Source of the DNA: an uncultured Carboxylicivirga sp.
GTDB lineage: Bacteria > Bacteroidota > Bacteroidia > Bacteroidales > Marinilabiliaceae
Direction of reading: 5' to 3'
Assembly: GCA_947491945.1 (NCBI GenBank)
Contig: CANLLN010000002.1
Coordinates: 124,001 to 188,000, forward strand
DNA: 64,000 nucleotides
Shown: piece by piece, positions 7,484 through 15,520 of the stretch
Layout of the letters: every line of letters starts with the position of its first letter
How positions within the stretch are numbered: position 1 is the stretch's first letter
Translations under genes and position numbers: made by a program
Notes under the pieces: model-generated
The model's database searches: none
Told to the model about the DNA's origin: nothing
Seen by the model: only the letters and a program-made list of their open reading frames with translations

Positions 7484-8626
7484 CTAAATTTCGTGATTCA
7501 CCCCTTTACTTTTGGGCTTAAACCTTGCCTTCGCCAACAAATATCCCAGCGTGAAAGGCATACCAAAGAGCACAGCCACCAATACAATGACCACGAATAC
7601 AATAAGCCATGATATACGTCGCACAAAACGAATAAGATTATCGGTGGTTTCCTCAATCAGCACCTTGCCCGAGACGGTCAAATCCTCTTTCAACAATACG
7701 CGCTGCTCATTTAGATACTTTTGCAAGGCATCGCGCTCATTGGATAGCTCATAGATACTAGATTCCATGCCCCGGTTGAAATCATGCACAAGAGGAGTCA
7801 GCTCCTCACGCAGCCGCACTGCGATGATGCCCATCATCTCGGGCGACTCCTGAGCCACTATGGCCAGGCGATTCAACATCTGCGACAAGGAATCGATGCG
7901 CGCCAGATAAGGCTCCACAAGCGTATCATTCTCAAAGGTTAGTAATAGCAGTTCCTTCTCCCAGGCCAACTGCGACTTAATCTGCTCGTTATACACACTA
8001 ATGCGGTCGGTAAAATCATTCACCACCTCGGCACCGGTACCTATGGTAGTAGTATAAAGCGAATCGGGGATATTCAGGTGCTTTATTAGATGGGGACGCG
8101 TATCCGATTTTGTAAACTGCCAGCCTTGTATTGCTTTAGGCAGGGGATAGTTGTCCACAAAAGATGCCAACTGCTGATAGCGGCTACGATCATTGCTCCT
8201 TCGTGCCAAATCATCGATCTCAACATAAAGATCATGGGCACAGTCCTGCGCCAGATGAGTGTGCTCGCCAAAAACCTCAGCGCCCTCCCCATCAAAATAG
8301 TTCTTCATCTGACGAGCCAGCAACCAGGTATCAACCAGCGATATCTCGGGGTCGGTTTGAAAAGCCGTGCGCGTGCAAGCCGATGTGGCGGCACCTTTCC
8401 ATTTAATGGCTTCGGCACGTATACTCAAATCGCTGCTGAGACCTGCTATGGAATCGGCTGTTTGCACCACCAAGCCACTAAAGGTTTTGTAATAGGAACG
8501 AACAGCCAATCGATTATTCAAATGCTGCGCAGGAAGGGGATCCGTGCCATACTGTGGTTCAAACTTAATTAAAGAACAGGCCGATAAACCCAAGGCAAAA
8601 GCCATTAAAATAATATATGCTCTCAT
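7484..8626 (-). CDS. Lipoprotein with C-terminal membrane helix, function unknown
   Basis: I do not recognise this 380-residue protein. It has a lipoprotein signal (ALGLSAC-S, Cys17), a long mainly helical periplasmic part with several His/Cys (for example HTHLAQDCAHD), a probable coiled coil around residues 255-320, and one strong membrane helix near 335-365 followed by a basic tail (KARFKPKSKG). A lipid anchor at one end and a membrane helix at the other is unusual; it would hold a periplasmic loop against a membrane. Spacers of about 200 bp on both sides suggest a single-gene unit. Confidence 0.6.
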   Translation of the reverse strand: MRAYIILMAFALGLSACSLIKFEPQYGTDPLPAQHLNNRLAVRSYYKTFSGLVVQTADSIAGLSSDLSIRAEAIKWKGAATSACTRTAFQTDPEISLVDTWLLARQMKNYFDGEGAEVFGEHTHLAQDCAHDLYVEIDDLARRSNDRSRYQQLASFVDNYPLPKAIQGWQFTKSDTRPHLIKHLNIPDSLYTTTIGTGAEVVNDFTDRISVYNEQIKSQLAWEKELLLLTFENDTLVEPYLARIDSLSQMLNRLAIVAQESPEMMGIIAVRLREELTPLVHDFNRGMESSIYELSNERDALQKYLNEQRVLLKEDLTVSGKVLIEETTDNLIRFVRRISWLIVFVVIVLVAVLFGMPFTLGYLLAKARFKPKSKGVNHEI

Positions 8627-8753
8627 GGCAATGAATATTGTATTATACTATAAGTGTAGGAAAAAATAAGGGCTAATTTCACCCAAATAACCTTATTATG
8701 ATTGTTGTTAGGCCTTATAAAATTAGCTTTTATTAGTTTTAAGCGCAATAAAA

Positions 8754-8761
8754 TATGTTTG
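8754..8761 (+). promoter_or_regulatory. -7 box TATGTTTG for the C69 peptidase gene
   Basis: TATGTTTG matches TAnnTTTG and lies 34 bp ahead of the start at 8796. A T-rich stretch sits where a -33 element would be. Confidence 0.5.
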
Positions 8762-8795
8762 AAAGCTACATACTCAAAATTAAAGATGCATAATC

Positions 8796-10409
8796 ATGAT
8801 TAAAAAAACATCGTGCCTGCTATTAATGGCCTTTCTGGGCAGCATTATCGCACAAGCACAAACCTTATCAGAACAAAAAAACAATCCCTTTTTTGGTGAG
8901 ACCTGCACCAGTATAATGGTGGGCAAAGCCGCCACCACCGATGGCTCAGTCATTACCTCGCACACCTGCGATGGCCGTTACCGTACCTGGCTTACAATTG
9001 AAACAGGCCAAACCTTTGACAACGACACTACTACACCTATTTATAAAGGCAAGCTAAAAACTGAAACCCCTTGGGATATGCGCAAGATGCAGCAGGTAGG
9101 CACTATACCACAGGCAAAGGAAACTTACAGCTTTTTAAACACAGCCTATCCCTGTTTAAACGAAAAGCAGCTGGCCATTGGCGAAACGACTTTTGTGGGA
9201 CCCGAAGAGTTGGTGAATGAAAAAGGCATGTTCCTGATTGAAGAGCTGCAGCGCATTGCGCTGGAACGCTGCTCGACTGCGCGCGATGCCATTCAACTAA
9301 TTGGTGAACTGATTGAAGAATATGGTTACGGCGACTGGGGCGAATGTATTACCATAGCGGACAAAAAGGAAGTATGGCAGATGGAAATTGTGGGCGAAGG
9401 GCCAGATAAGATTGGTGGTATCTGGGCGGCGCAGCGCATTCCTGACGGGCATGTGGGCGTATCGGCCAACATATCGCGCATCGGCGAAATAGACCTTAAA
9501 GACAAAGACCATTATATGGCTTCGAAGAATGTGAAAACGGCCGCCAAGAAGCTGGGGCGCTGGGACGGAAAGAAACCCTTTAAATTCTGGAAAGCCTATG
9601 GCGATGTGGAGAAGCCTTTTAAAATTCGCGAATATTTCATTTTGAACGCATTGGCTCCTTCATTAAATCTTGATTTTAATGCTAATGAACTACCCTTTTC
9701 AGTAAAGCCCGATAAAAAAGTGTCGGTGCAGGATGTGATGGCACTCTACCGTGAGACCTACGAAGGTACAGCCTACGATATGACACAAAACCTGTTAGTG
9801 ACCAAAAAGAAATACAACGACAAAAAAGAAGAGATTGGCGTTGACACCATTAAGTCACCCATTGCCAACCCATGGATGGGACGCAGTGAGCGTAACCTTT
9901 ACAACCAACTAAATGAAGGAACGGTTGAATTCCAGCGTACCGTGGCTGTTGCGTGGTGCTCTTATTCAGAGATTATACAACTGCGCGACTGGTTACCGGA
10001 CGAGATTGGTGGCATCGCATGGTTCAGCTTTGACAACCCCGGTCAGTCGCCTCGAATCCCTATTTACTCGGGCACGACCCAGCTACCTGAGAGCTTTAAT
10101 TTTTGCGGTCAGAAGCGTTACCGCGAAGATGCAGCCATCTGGCAATACCGCAAGGCTAATAAGCTGGCTACGCTGGCATGGCAATCTACCAAAGACGACT
10201 TTTTGAAAGAAGTCGCTTATTTTGAAGAGAAAGGACTGACAGAAACAAAAGAATTAGAAGCACGCATAGCAAAACTCATTGAAGCGAATAAGCAGACAGA
10301 AGCCAAGGCGCTGCTCAACCGCTACACGAAAGACTTCACAGGTGCCACTATGCTGCGCTGGAAAGAGCTGGAAGAAAAATACTGGACCCGATTTGGATTG
10401 GGTTTCTAA
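8796..10409 (+). CDS. Exported C69 (U34)-family dipeptidase
   Basis: The 537-residue protein has a Sec signal peptide (cleavage near AQAQ) and then the N-terminal-nucleophile motif GETCTSI, with Cys37 as the expected catalytic nucleophile. Further family pieces are GKAATTDGSVITSHTCDG and GDWGECITIADKKEVWQMEI. PepD-type Ntn hydrolases are made as precursors and cut just before this Cys, releasing dipeptides in the periplasm. Length is usual for the family (about 470-560). The C-terminal 60 residues form a charged helical tail. It is convergent with the antiporter gene, with a strong hairpin between them. Confidence 0.9.
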   Translation: MIKKTSCLLLMAFLGSIIAQAQTLSEQKNNPFFGETCTSIMVGKAATTDGSVITSHTCDGRYRTWLTIETGQTFDNDTTTPIYKGKLKTETPWDMRKMQQVGTIPQAKETYSFLNTAYPCLNEKQLAIGETTFVGPEELVNEKGMFLIEELQRIALERCSTARDAIQLIGELIEEYGYGDWGECITIADKKEVWQMEIVGEGPDKIGGIWAAQRIPDGHVGVSANISRIGEIDLKDKDHYMASKNVKTAAKKLGRWDGKKPFKFWKAYGDVEKPFKIREYFILNALAPSLNLDFNANELPFSVKPDKKVSVQDVMALYRETYEGTAYDMTQNLLVTKKKYNDKKEEIGVDTIKSPIANPWMGRSERNLYNQLNEGTVEFQRTVAVAWCSYSEIIQLRDWLPDEIGGIAWFSFDNPGQSPRIPIYSGTTQLPESFNFCGQKRYREDAAIWQYRKANKLATLAWQSTKDDFLKEVAYFEEKGLTETKELEARIAKLIEANKQTEAKALLNRYTKDFTGATMLRWKELEEKYWTRFGLGF

Positions 10410-10440
10410 GCCTAGAAAGCAGAAGGAAAATCGATAATAG

Positions 10441-10485
10441 AGGTTCGTATCTTTATTGGAATCGTATTAATAAAGATGCGAACCT
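10441..10485. terminator. Long hairpin between the C69 peptidase and the antiporter gene
   Basis: The arms AGGTTCGTATCTTTATT (10441-10457) and its inverse (10469-10485) pair over 17 bases with one G-T wobble and an 11-base loop. It sits between convergent stops, and its right arm touches the antiporter stop codon, so a bidirectional transcript end is likely. The ATCTTTAT core recurs in the hairpin at 32455-32488. Confidence 0.7.
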
Positions 10486-11702
10486 TAATTCTTTGACAAT
10501 AATCTTGGGCCAAACGCTTTGATACCAATCGCACCGAGGGGTGCTGTAGTAACAATACTTAGTACAGCCATGGCCAGAATTATCTGCCCTGTTTCGATGG
10601 GTACAGAACCTAGCTTACCGGCCTCAATTAAAGTAAGGGGCACAGCACCAATGGCGGCCTGCACCGTTGCTTTGGGCCAGTAGGCAATCACACAAAACAG
10701 CTTCTCCTTATTATTAAGTGCCGAGCTCAGCAAGACGATCCACACTCCTGCACTACGAGCAGCAAGCCCCAGCACCAGAAGCAACAATCCGGCACCCAAC
10801 AACTCTGTATCCAACTGATTAATCTGCACTTCAGTACCAATGTACACAAACAGCAGTATCTCAGATAGTACCCATACTTTATTAAATTTGGCCGATAGAC
10901 GTTTTGCCAACTTGCCATAGCGCTCCAATATGATAAAACCAATGGCCATGATGCCCAGAAGGCCTGCAACGGGGATCATGCTTTTTACAGCCTCATACTC
11001 GCACAGCTCATAAAACACCACAGCTACAATCATAAAGATGATGACTTTCTTGGTGTCGCGAATGTGGAAATGTTTAAAGAAGGCCACCAAAGCGATGCCC
11101 AGCAAACACCCCAGTAAAGCACCCATCACAATTCCGGCAGGCACCTGCCACAATAACTGTCCAACATGTATCTCGGCACCGGCCGCTAAGCCCACAAAAA
11201 CACTGAAGATAGTAATAGCAAATACATCATCCACCGAGGCACCTGCCAACACCAGAGTAGGCACTTCTTTTTTCCTTCCCCAGCCTTTATCTTTCAGATC
11301 AAGCATGGTGGGTACTACCACGGCAGGCGATACAGCCGCTATGATAAAGCCCAGCATCCCTCCTTCTATCCAACTGAAATGGAAAATATAATGCGCCATG
11401 GCCATCACCGTTAGTCCTTCGAACACGCCGGGTATAAAACTCATATTAATGGCAGGACGGCCAACCTTATGCAGCGTCTCTCGATTAATACCAAGACCCG
11501 CCCGGATGAGAATAACAAGGAGTGCAGCTGTTTTCAACTCTTTGAGAAGCAACGACACCTCCGGATCCACCACATTGAGCACTCCGGGTCCCACCACAAC
11601 ACCGGCCACAATTAAACCCAGAATACCGGGCAGACGCACTAAAGAAAAAACGTAATAAAGTATTAGTGCCAGGGTGACGATTAAGGCTATGTTGAGGAGC
11701 AT
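10485..11702 (-). CDS. Cation/proton antiporter (CPA family)
   Basis: The 405-residue polytopic protein has about 11-12 membrane helices with the CPA layout. Near the N-terminus is GLIVAGVVVGPGVL, and in the middle the ASVDDVFAI segment with paired Asp residues, as in Na+/H+ antiporters that exchange cytoplasmic cations for protons. The family is often about 380-420 residues when no regulatory domain is attached, and none is seen here. Ion specificity cannot be told. It is transcribed alone, upstream spacer carrying GGTGAATT-type repeats. Confidence 0.85.
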   Translation of the reverse strand: MLLNIALIVTLALILYYVFSLVRLPGILGLIVAGVVVGPGVLNVVDPEVSLLLKELKTAALLVILIRAGLGINRETLHKVGRPAINMSFIPGVFEGLTVMAMAHYIFHFSWIEGGMLGFIIAAVSPAVVVPTMLDLKDKGWGRKKEVPTLVLAGASVDDVFAITIFSVFVGLAAGAEIHVGQLLWQVPAGIVMGALLGCLLGIALVAFFKHFHIRDTKKVIIFMIVAVVFYELCEYEAVKSMIPVAGLLGIMAIGFIILERYGKLAKRLSAKFNKVWVLSEILLFVYIGTEVQINQLDTELLGAGLLLLVLGLAARSAGVWIVLLSSALNNKEKLFCVIAYWPKATVQAAIGAVPLTLIEAGKLGSVPIETGQIILAMAVLSIVTTAPLGAIGIKAFGPRLLSKN

Positions 11703-11847
11703 ATTGGAGAAGGTGAAAAGGTTGAAGAATTGGTGACTGGTGAATTGGGAAACTGATGAATTGGTGAATTGGTGAATCGTTAAATTGCTTCTCTGCTAAA
11801 ATATAAACTCAGTTATTCAGTTTAACAATTCACCAATTTTTCATTAA
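11703..11847. repeat. Degenerate tandem GGTGAATT repeats with an inverted copy
   Basis: The left half reads as about five imperfect copies of a GGTGAATTG unit (11730-11780). The right half holds the inverse, CAATTCACCAATTTTTC (about 11826-11842). The two could pair into a long stem. The spacer separates the PhnA-like and antiporter genes, both on the minus strand. Confidence 0.6.
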
Positions 11848-12405
11848 CTAGTTCTTCTTCACATATTTCGTAAGAATGAAGATGGTTTGACCATTAACCT
11901 TACCAACAATATGCTCCGGGTCATCCGCCGCGAGCCCGATATTTCGAACGGGAGTACCTCGCTTAGCAGTAAAACCACCACCTTTAACATTCAAGTCTTT
12001 AATCAATACCACAGAGTCGCCTGCCTTTAACTCTACCCCATTACTATCGATATACTTCAATTCTTCCTCTTCCGCTTTGGCCCATTTCAGTGTGTCATCA
12101 TCCAGGTACAGCATGTCCAGCAAATCCTGAGTCCAGTCGGCCTCAAGCTTGTTCAGCAAGCGATAGGCCATCACCTGCACAGCAGGCTCAGTGCTCCACA
12201 TACTGTCATTCAAACAGCGCCAGTGATTGGCATCCATCGTATCAGGTTGCTCAATCTGCGAACGGCATATTTCACAGCACAAAATGCAATTGGCAACATC
12301 CTCACCCTCTACGGGTGGTACCTTATACACGCCAAGGCCTTCCTTGCTTCCACATAGTTCACATTTGCTTTCGCTTCGCGCCATCAGCGCCTTTTCAATA
12401 CTCAT
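11848..12405 (-). CDS. PhnA-family protein
   Basis: The 185-residue protein has an N-terminal zinc-ribbon-like part (CELCGSKEG near residues 15-23, CCEIC near 44-48) and the C-terminal PhnA domain with LKAGDSVVLIKDLNVKG and GKVNGQTIFILTKYVKK. PhnA proteins were named from a phosphonate-linked operon, but the biochemical role of the family is unsettled. The start is only 5 bp after the stop of the cysteate-synthase-like gene, so the two are very probably one transcript. Soluble, cytoplasmic. Confidence 0.88.
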   Translation of the reverse strand: MSIEKALMARSESKCELCGSKEGLGVYKVPPVEGEDVANCILCCEICRSQIEQPDTMDANHWRCLNDSMWSTEPAVQVMAYRLLNKLEADWTQDLLDMLYLDDDTLKWAKAEEEELKYIDSNGVELKAGDSVVLIKDLNVKGGGFTAKRGTPVRNIGLAADDPEHIVGKVNGQTIFILTKYVKKN

Positions 12406-12410
12406 TTTAT

Positions 12411-13709
12411 CTATTTTTTAAACAATTGTTTCAATACCTTCTCCACATCGGCCTGCTTAGGCGTGATGTCAAAAACATGCGCGGGCTTCAGGTAAATAAC
12501 CTCTTTCTCAGCCTTAAAACGCTCTTCACCACCACCGGTAATATTCAGCATGATGCAATCATCTTTCTTCACCGTACCCTCTTTCACTGCTTTTATAAGG
12601 GTAGCTGTGGCCACGGCCGCTGCAGGGTGTATATCAATGCCCTCCTTATCACGGAAGAGAAGTCCTGCTTCAGCCGCCTCTTCATTGGTAGCCAACAGTA
12701 CATCGCCCCCGGCCTCTTTCATAGCGTCATACAAACCTCCACTAATAGGATAAGGGGGCTTACGGTTCGACAGTACTTTAGCATCAATCGCTTCCACTTG
12801 CTTACGCGCCTCAGAATCATCGAGGGGTAGCATGGCACGCGAATCAGCTTTCCAGGCATTATGAATAGGTATAAAAGGTGTGTTTTGAGACACCATCAGC
12901 TTCATCAAATTATTACCAAATCGCCCATCTTCAATCAGGCGCTTATTAGCTTCCCAGGCAGCAATGGCTCCCGTACCGCTGCCCACAGCCTGAAAATAAT
13001 ATTGAGGAATGCGACCAATGGTAGTTACCGCCGATAAGGTTGTAGTGCCCATACCATCACGGCGAGCCACATTTTTAGCACCTCCTTCAGCAACAAAGTC
13101 ATCCAGTTCACAAGCCATATTCGACAAATGAATGGCATCAAAATAGTCACTTCCTGACTTAGTCACCACCAGCTTTACGTTGTCATTTATCGGCTCATCG
13201 AACCACATTGCATTCAGGTTATCCTCGGGCACGCATAACAATAAGGGTATGTTATTATCGGAACAAACACGCGCAAAAGCACGGGCAGTATTACCCGCTG
13301 AGGCCACTACCAATACGGTGCCATCTTCAGTATGCAATCTTCCTCCTACCGAAAAAGCTTCGGTTTCCTTAAAGGAGCAGGTACGAAAATTAGCACCTTT
13401 CTCGGGCCAGTAACCACTAAAGGTGATGTGCAAATCAGATAGCCCAAGGTACTGCGCCAGCCCCTCACTCTTGTAGGTAACCGGTGCCGATGAGCCTTGC
13501 AGCATCTTATGCACAGGCAGCCAGTCGGCAAAACGAAATACGCCGTACGATGGGTCTTTCACCTCTATTTGTTTTTTCTCATAGATGGCTCTGATCAAAC
13601 TGGGCTCTTTCTCATTGGGCGCATCCAGTGTCCAGCCTTTGTCTTCAAACTGTACACCGGTTTTAACCGACTCCAGCTTGTAAGGCGTTGCTTTGAATTC
13701 TTTAACCAT
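12411..13709 (-). CDS. Probable cysteate synthase (PLP fold-type II, threonine-synthase-like)
   Basis: The protein of about 432 residues has the PLP fold-type II layout: ANFRTCSFKETEAF with the likely Schiff-base Lys, VVASAGNTARAFA, a phosphate loop GSGTGAIAAWEA, and LNITGGGEERFK near the C-terminus. The overall pattern matches proteins annotated as cysteate synthase, which turns O-phosphoserine and sulfite into L-cysteate. In Bacteroidota cysteate feeds sulfonolipid (capnine) synthesis. The frame extends 9 codons upstream of 13709, but a TATTTTTG box covers that part, so ATG 13709 is preferred. A divergent threonine synthase is the main alternative. Confidence 0.75.
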   Translation of the reverse strand: MVKEFKATPYKLESVKTGVQFEDKGWTLDAPNEKEPSLIRAIYEKKQIEVKDPSYGVFRFADWLPVHKMLQGSSAPVTYKSEGLAQYLGLSDLHITFSGYWPEKGANFRTCSFKETEAFSVGGRLHTEDGTVLVVASAGNTARAFARVCSDNNIPLLLCVPEDNLNAMWFDEPINDNVKLVVTKSGSDYFDAIHLSNMACELDDFVAEGGAKNVARRDGMGTTTLSAVTTIGRIPQYYFQAVGSGTGAIAAWEANKRLIEDGRFGNNLMKLMVSQNTPFIPIHNAWKADSRAMLPLDDSEARKQVEAIDAKVLSNRKPPYPISGGLYDAMKEAGGDVLLATNEEAAEAGLLFRDKEGIDIHPAAAVATATLIKAVKEGTVKKDDCIMLNITGGGEERFKAEKEVIYLKPAHVFDITPKQADVEKVLKQLFKK

Positions 13710-13733
13710 AGTAACGTAGTGTTCTTTGAGCCA

Positions 13734-13741
13734 CAAAAATA
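13734..13741 (-). promoter_or_regulatory. -7 box TATTTTTG for the cysteate synthase gene
   Basis: The minus strand reads TATTTTTG, an exact TAnnTTTG match, 24 bp before ATG 13709. It overlaps the longest open frame and so decides the start. Confidence 0.55.
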
Positions 13742-13956
13742 GAAGTTTTTAAGCGGCATGGTAAATAATCAACCATAAAAACATAGTGTTTTCATAGATT
13801 AGAAGCACAGCGAACTAGTTAACAAGCTATTACATAAAGTATCATGATCGATAGAACCATTGCTTTTAAACAATATTTAACCGATTCTTACACCAGCATG
13901 CCGTGCGCTAACGCTTCATTTAATAGCTTTGTTCTTGAATCCTATTATTTGACTTA

Positions 13957-15450
13957 ATGAAACTACGCTTCTTAATATTGTTCATTGCTTTTATTGCGGT
14001 ATTTATCATCGGATGCCAGGAGAAAACGGCCACAGTAGCACCTAATATCATTTATATTCTGGCCGATGACATGGGATATGGCGATGTAAAGGCTTTAAAT
14101 GCCAATTCAAAGATTCCGACGCCAAACCTTGATCAACTGGCTAAAGAAGGCATCACATTTACCGATGCACACAGTAACTCGGCCGTATGTACACCCACCC
14201 GCTATGGCACGCTAACCGGACAATACAGCTTCCGAAGCCGTTTGAAAAGTGGCGTATTGGTTGGGCATGAACCCTCACTGATTGAAAGGCACACGCCAAC
14301 TGTCGCTACGCTCCTAAAGGCAGCTGATTACCAAACAGCATGTGTGGGCAAATGGCACCTGGGACTCAACTGGGCCAAAAAAGACACAAGCCAGCCCCTG
14401 TTTCACGGTGGTAACCTGTGGGACATCTTCCACACCGAAAATGTTGACTATGCGGCTCGTGTAAGCGGCGGCCCATGTGATTTGGGCTTTGACTACTCAT
14501 TCATCATTCCGGCCTCACTGGATATTGCCCCGTATGTCTACCTGGAAAATGATCGTCCAACGGCAGCTGTCACGCGTCAGGTTCCTTTTTTCAAGGATGA
14601 AAGTGCCCGTGGCATCTGGTACCGCAGAGGCGATGTAGCCGAAGATTTTGATCACACCAAGGTGTTGCAAACAATCACCCAAAAAGCGATTGATTTTATA
14701 ACCAACAGCGAACGTTCTCAACCCTTCTTTTTGTACTTTCCACTAACATCGCCCCACACCCCATGGTTTCCCAGCGAGGAATTCAAAGGTCGATCAGACG
14801 CTGGCGTTTATGGCGATTTTGTAGCCATGACCGACGATGTGCTTGGCCAAATTATGACGACTCTGGAAAAAGCAGGCATAGCCGATAACACCTTACTGAT
14901 TTTCACTTCCGATAATGGAGCTTCGTGGCTACCAGCTGAAATTGAAGAATTTGAGCATCGCGCCAACGGACCTTATAATGGCATGAAATCGGATGTATGG
15001 GAAGGCGGCCATCGTGTGCCGATGATTGCCCGCTGGCCCAAAGCCATTAAAGCGGGTCAAAAAAGTGATGTACTCATCTGCTCAACCGACTTAATGGCTA
15101 CCTGCGCTGAACTAAGCGGCCAGGCAACACCAGAAACAGCTGTGGACAGTTACTCATTCCTCTCCGCTTTAAAAGGTAATCCTAGTAACAACAAAGAAAG
15201 AGTGGTGGTTCATCATTCTGTAAATGGAACCTTTGCCATCCGCAAAGGGGACTGGAAGCTGATTGACGCCAAAGGTTCCGGCGGCTGGAGTTTACCGGAA
15301 GATAAATGCCCGGAGGCTCCCCCTCAACAACTTTACAATCTGGAGACAGATAAGGCCGAAACCAACAATTTATATAGCGAATATTCGGAAATTGTAAAGG
15401 AGCTCAATGCTCTTCTACACCCCTATAAGGCCGGCAACGAGGCCAAATAG
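13957..15450 (+). CDS. Arylsulfatase-type sulfatase, lipoprotein
   Basis: The 497-residue protein has a lipoprotein signal (FIIGC-Q, Cys20), the metal-binding start NIIYILADDMGYGD, and the formylglycine motif CTPTR (Cys78, Pro80, Arg82). The Cys must be oxidised by an anaerobic or aerobic sulfatase-maturating enzyme before it works; no such enzyme is in the window. Later family pieces are KWHLGLNW, SDNGASW and YNGMKSDVWEGGHRVP. It removes sulfate esters from carbohydrate or aryl substrates outside the inner membrane. Typical length. No glycoside hydrolase or SusCD pair is next to it, so the substrate is open. Confidence 0.92.
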   Translation: MKLRFLILFIAFIAVFIIGCQEKTATVAPNIIYILADDMGYGDVKALNANSKIPTPNLDQLAKEGITFTDAHSNSAVCTPTRYGTLTGQYSFRSRLKSGVLVGHEPSLIERHTPTVATLLKAADYQTACVGKWHLGLNWAKKDTSQPLFHGGNLWDIFHTENVDYAARVSGGPCDLGFDYSFIIPASLDIAPYVYLENDRPTAAVTRQVPFFKDESARGIWYRRGDVAEDFDHTKVLQTITQKAIDFITNSERSQPFFLYFPLTSPHTPWFPSEEFKGRSDAGVYGDFVAMTDDVLGQIMTTLEKAGIADNTLLIFTSDNGASWLPAEIEEFEHRANGPYNGMKSDVWEGGHRVPMIARWPKAIKAGQKSDVLICSTDLMATCAELSGQATPETAVDSYSFLSALKGNPSNNKERVVVHHSVNGTFAIRKGDWKLIDAKGSGGWSLPEDKCPEAPPQQLYNLETDKAETNNLYSEYSEIVKELNALLHPYKAGNEAK

Positions 15451-15467
15451 TTACAATTACAACCACC

Positions 15468-15505
15468 AAAAACGGCTGCTCCATCAGGAACAGCCGTTTT
15501 TATTT
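15468..15505. terminator. Bidirectional terminator between the sulfatase and acyl-CoA dehydrogenase genes
   Basis: An 11-base stem AAAAACGGCTG/CAGCCGTTTTT (15468-15478 and 15491-15501) with a 12-base loop has T-runs on both strands, between convergent stops. Confidence 0.9.
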
Positions 15506-15520
15506 TATATCTAAACATTG

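Noticed and set aside
13957-15450. Polysaccharide-utilisation locus around the sulfatase
   Set aside because: No glycoside hydrolase, SusCD pair, hybrid two-component regulator or second sulfatase is nearby.
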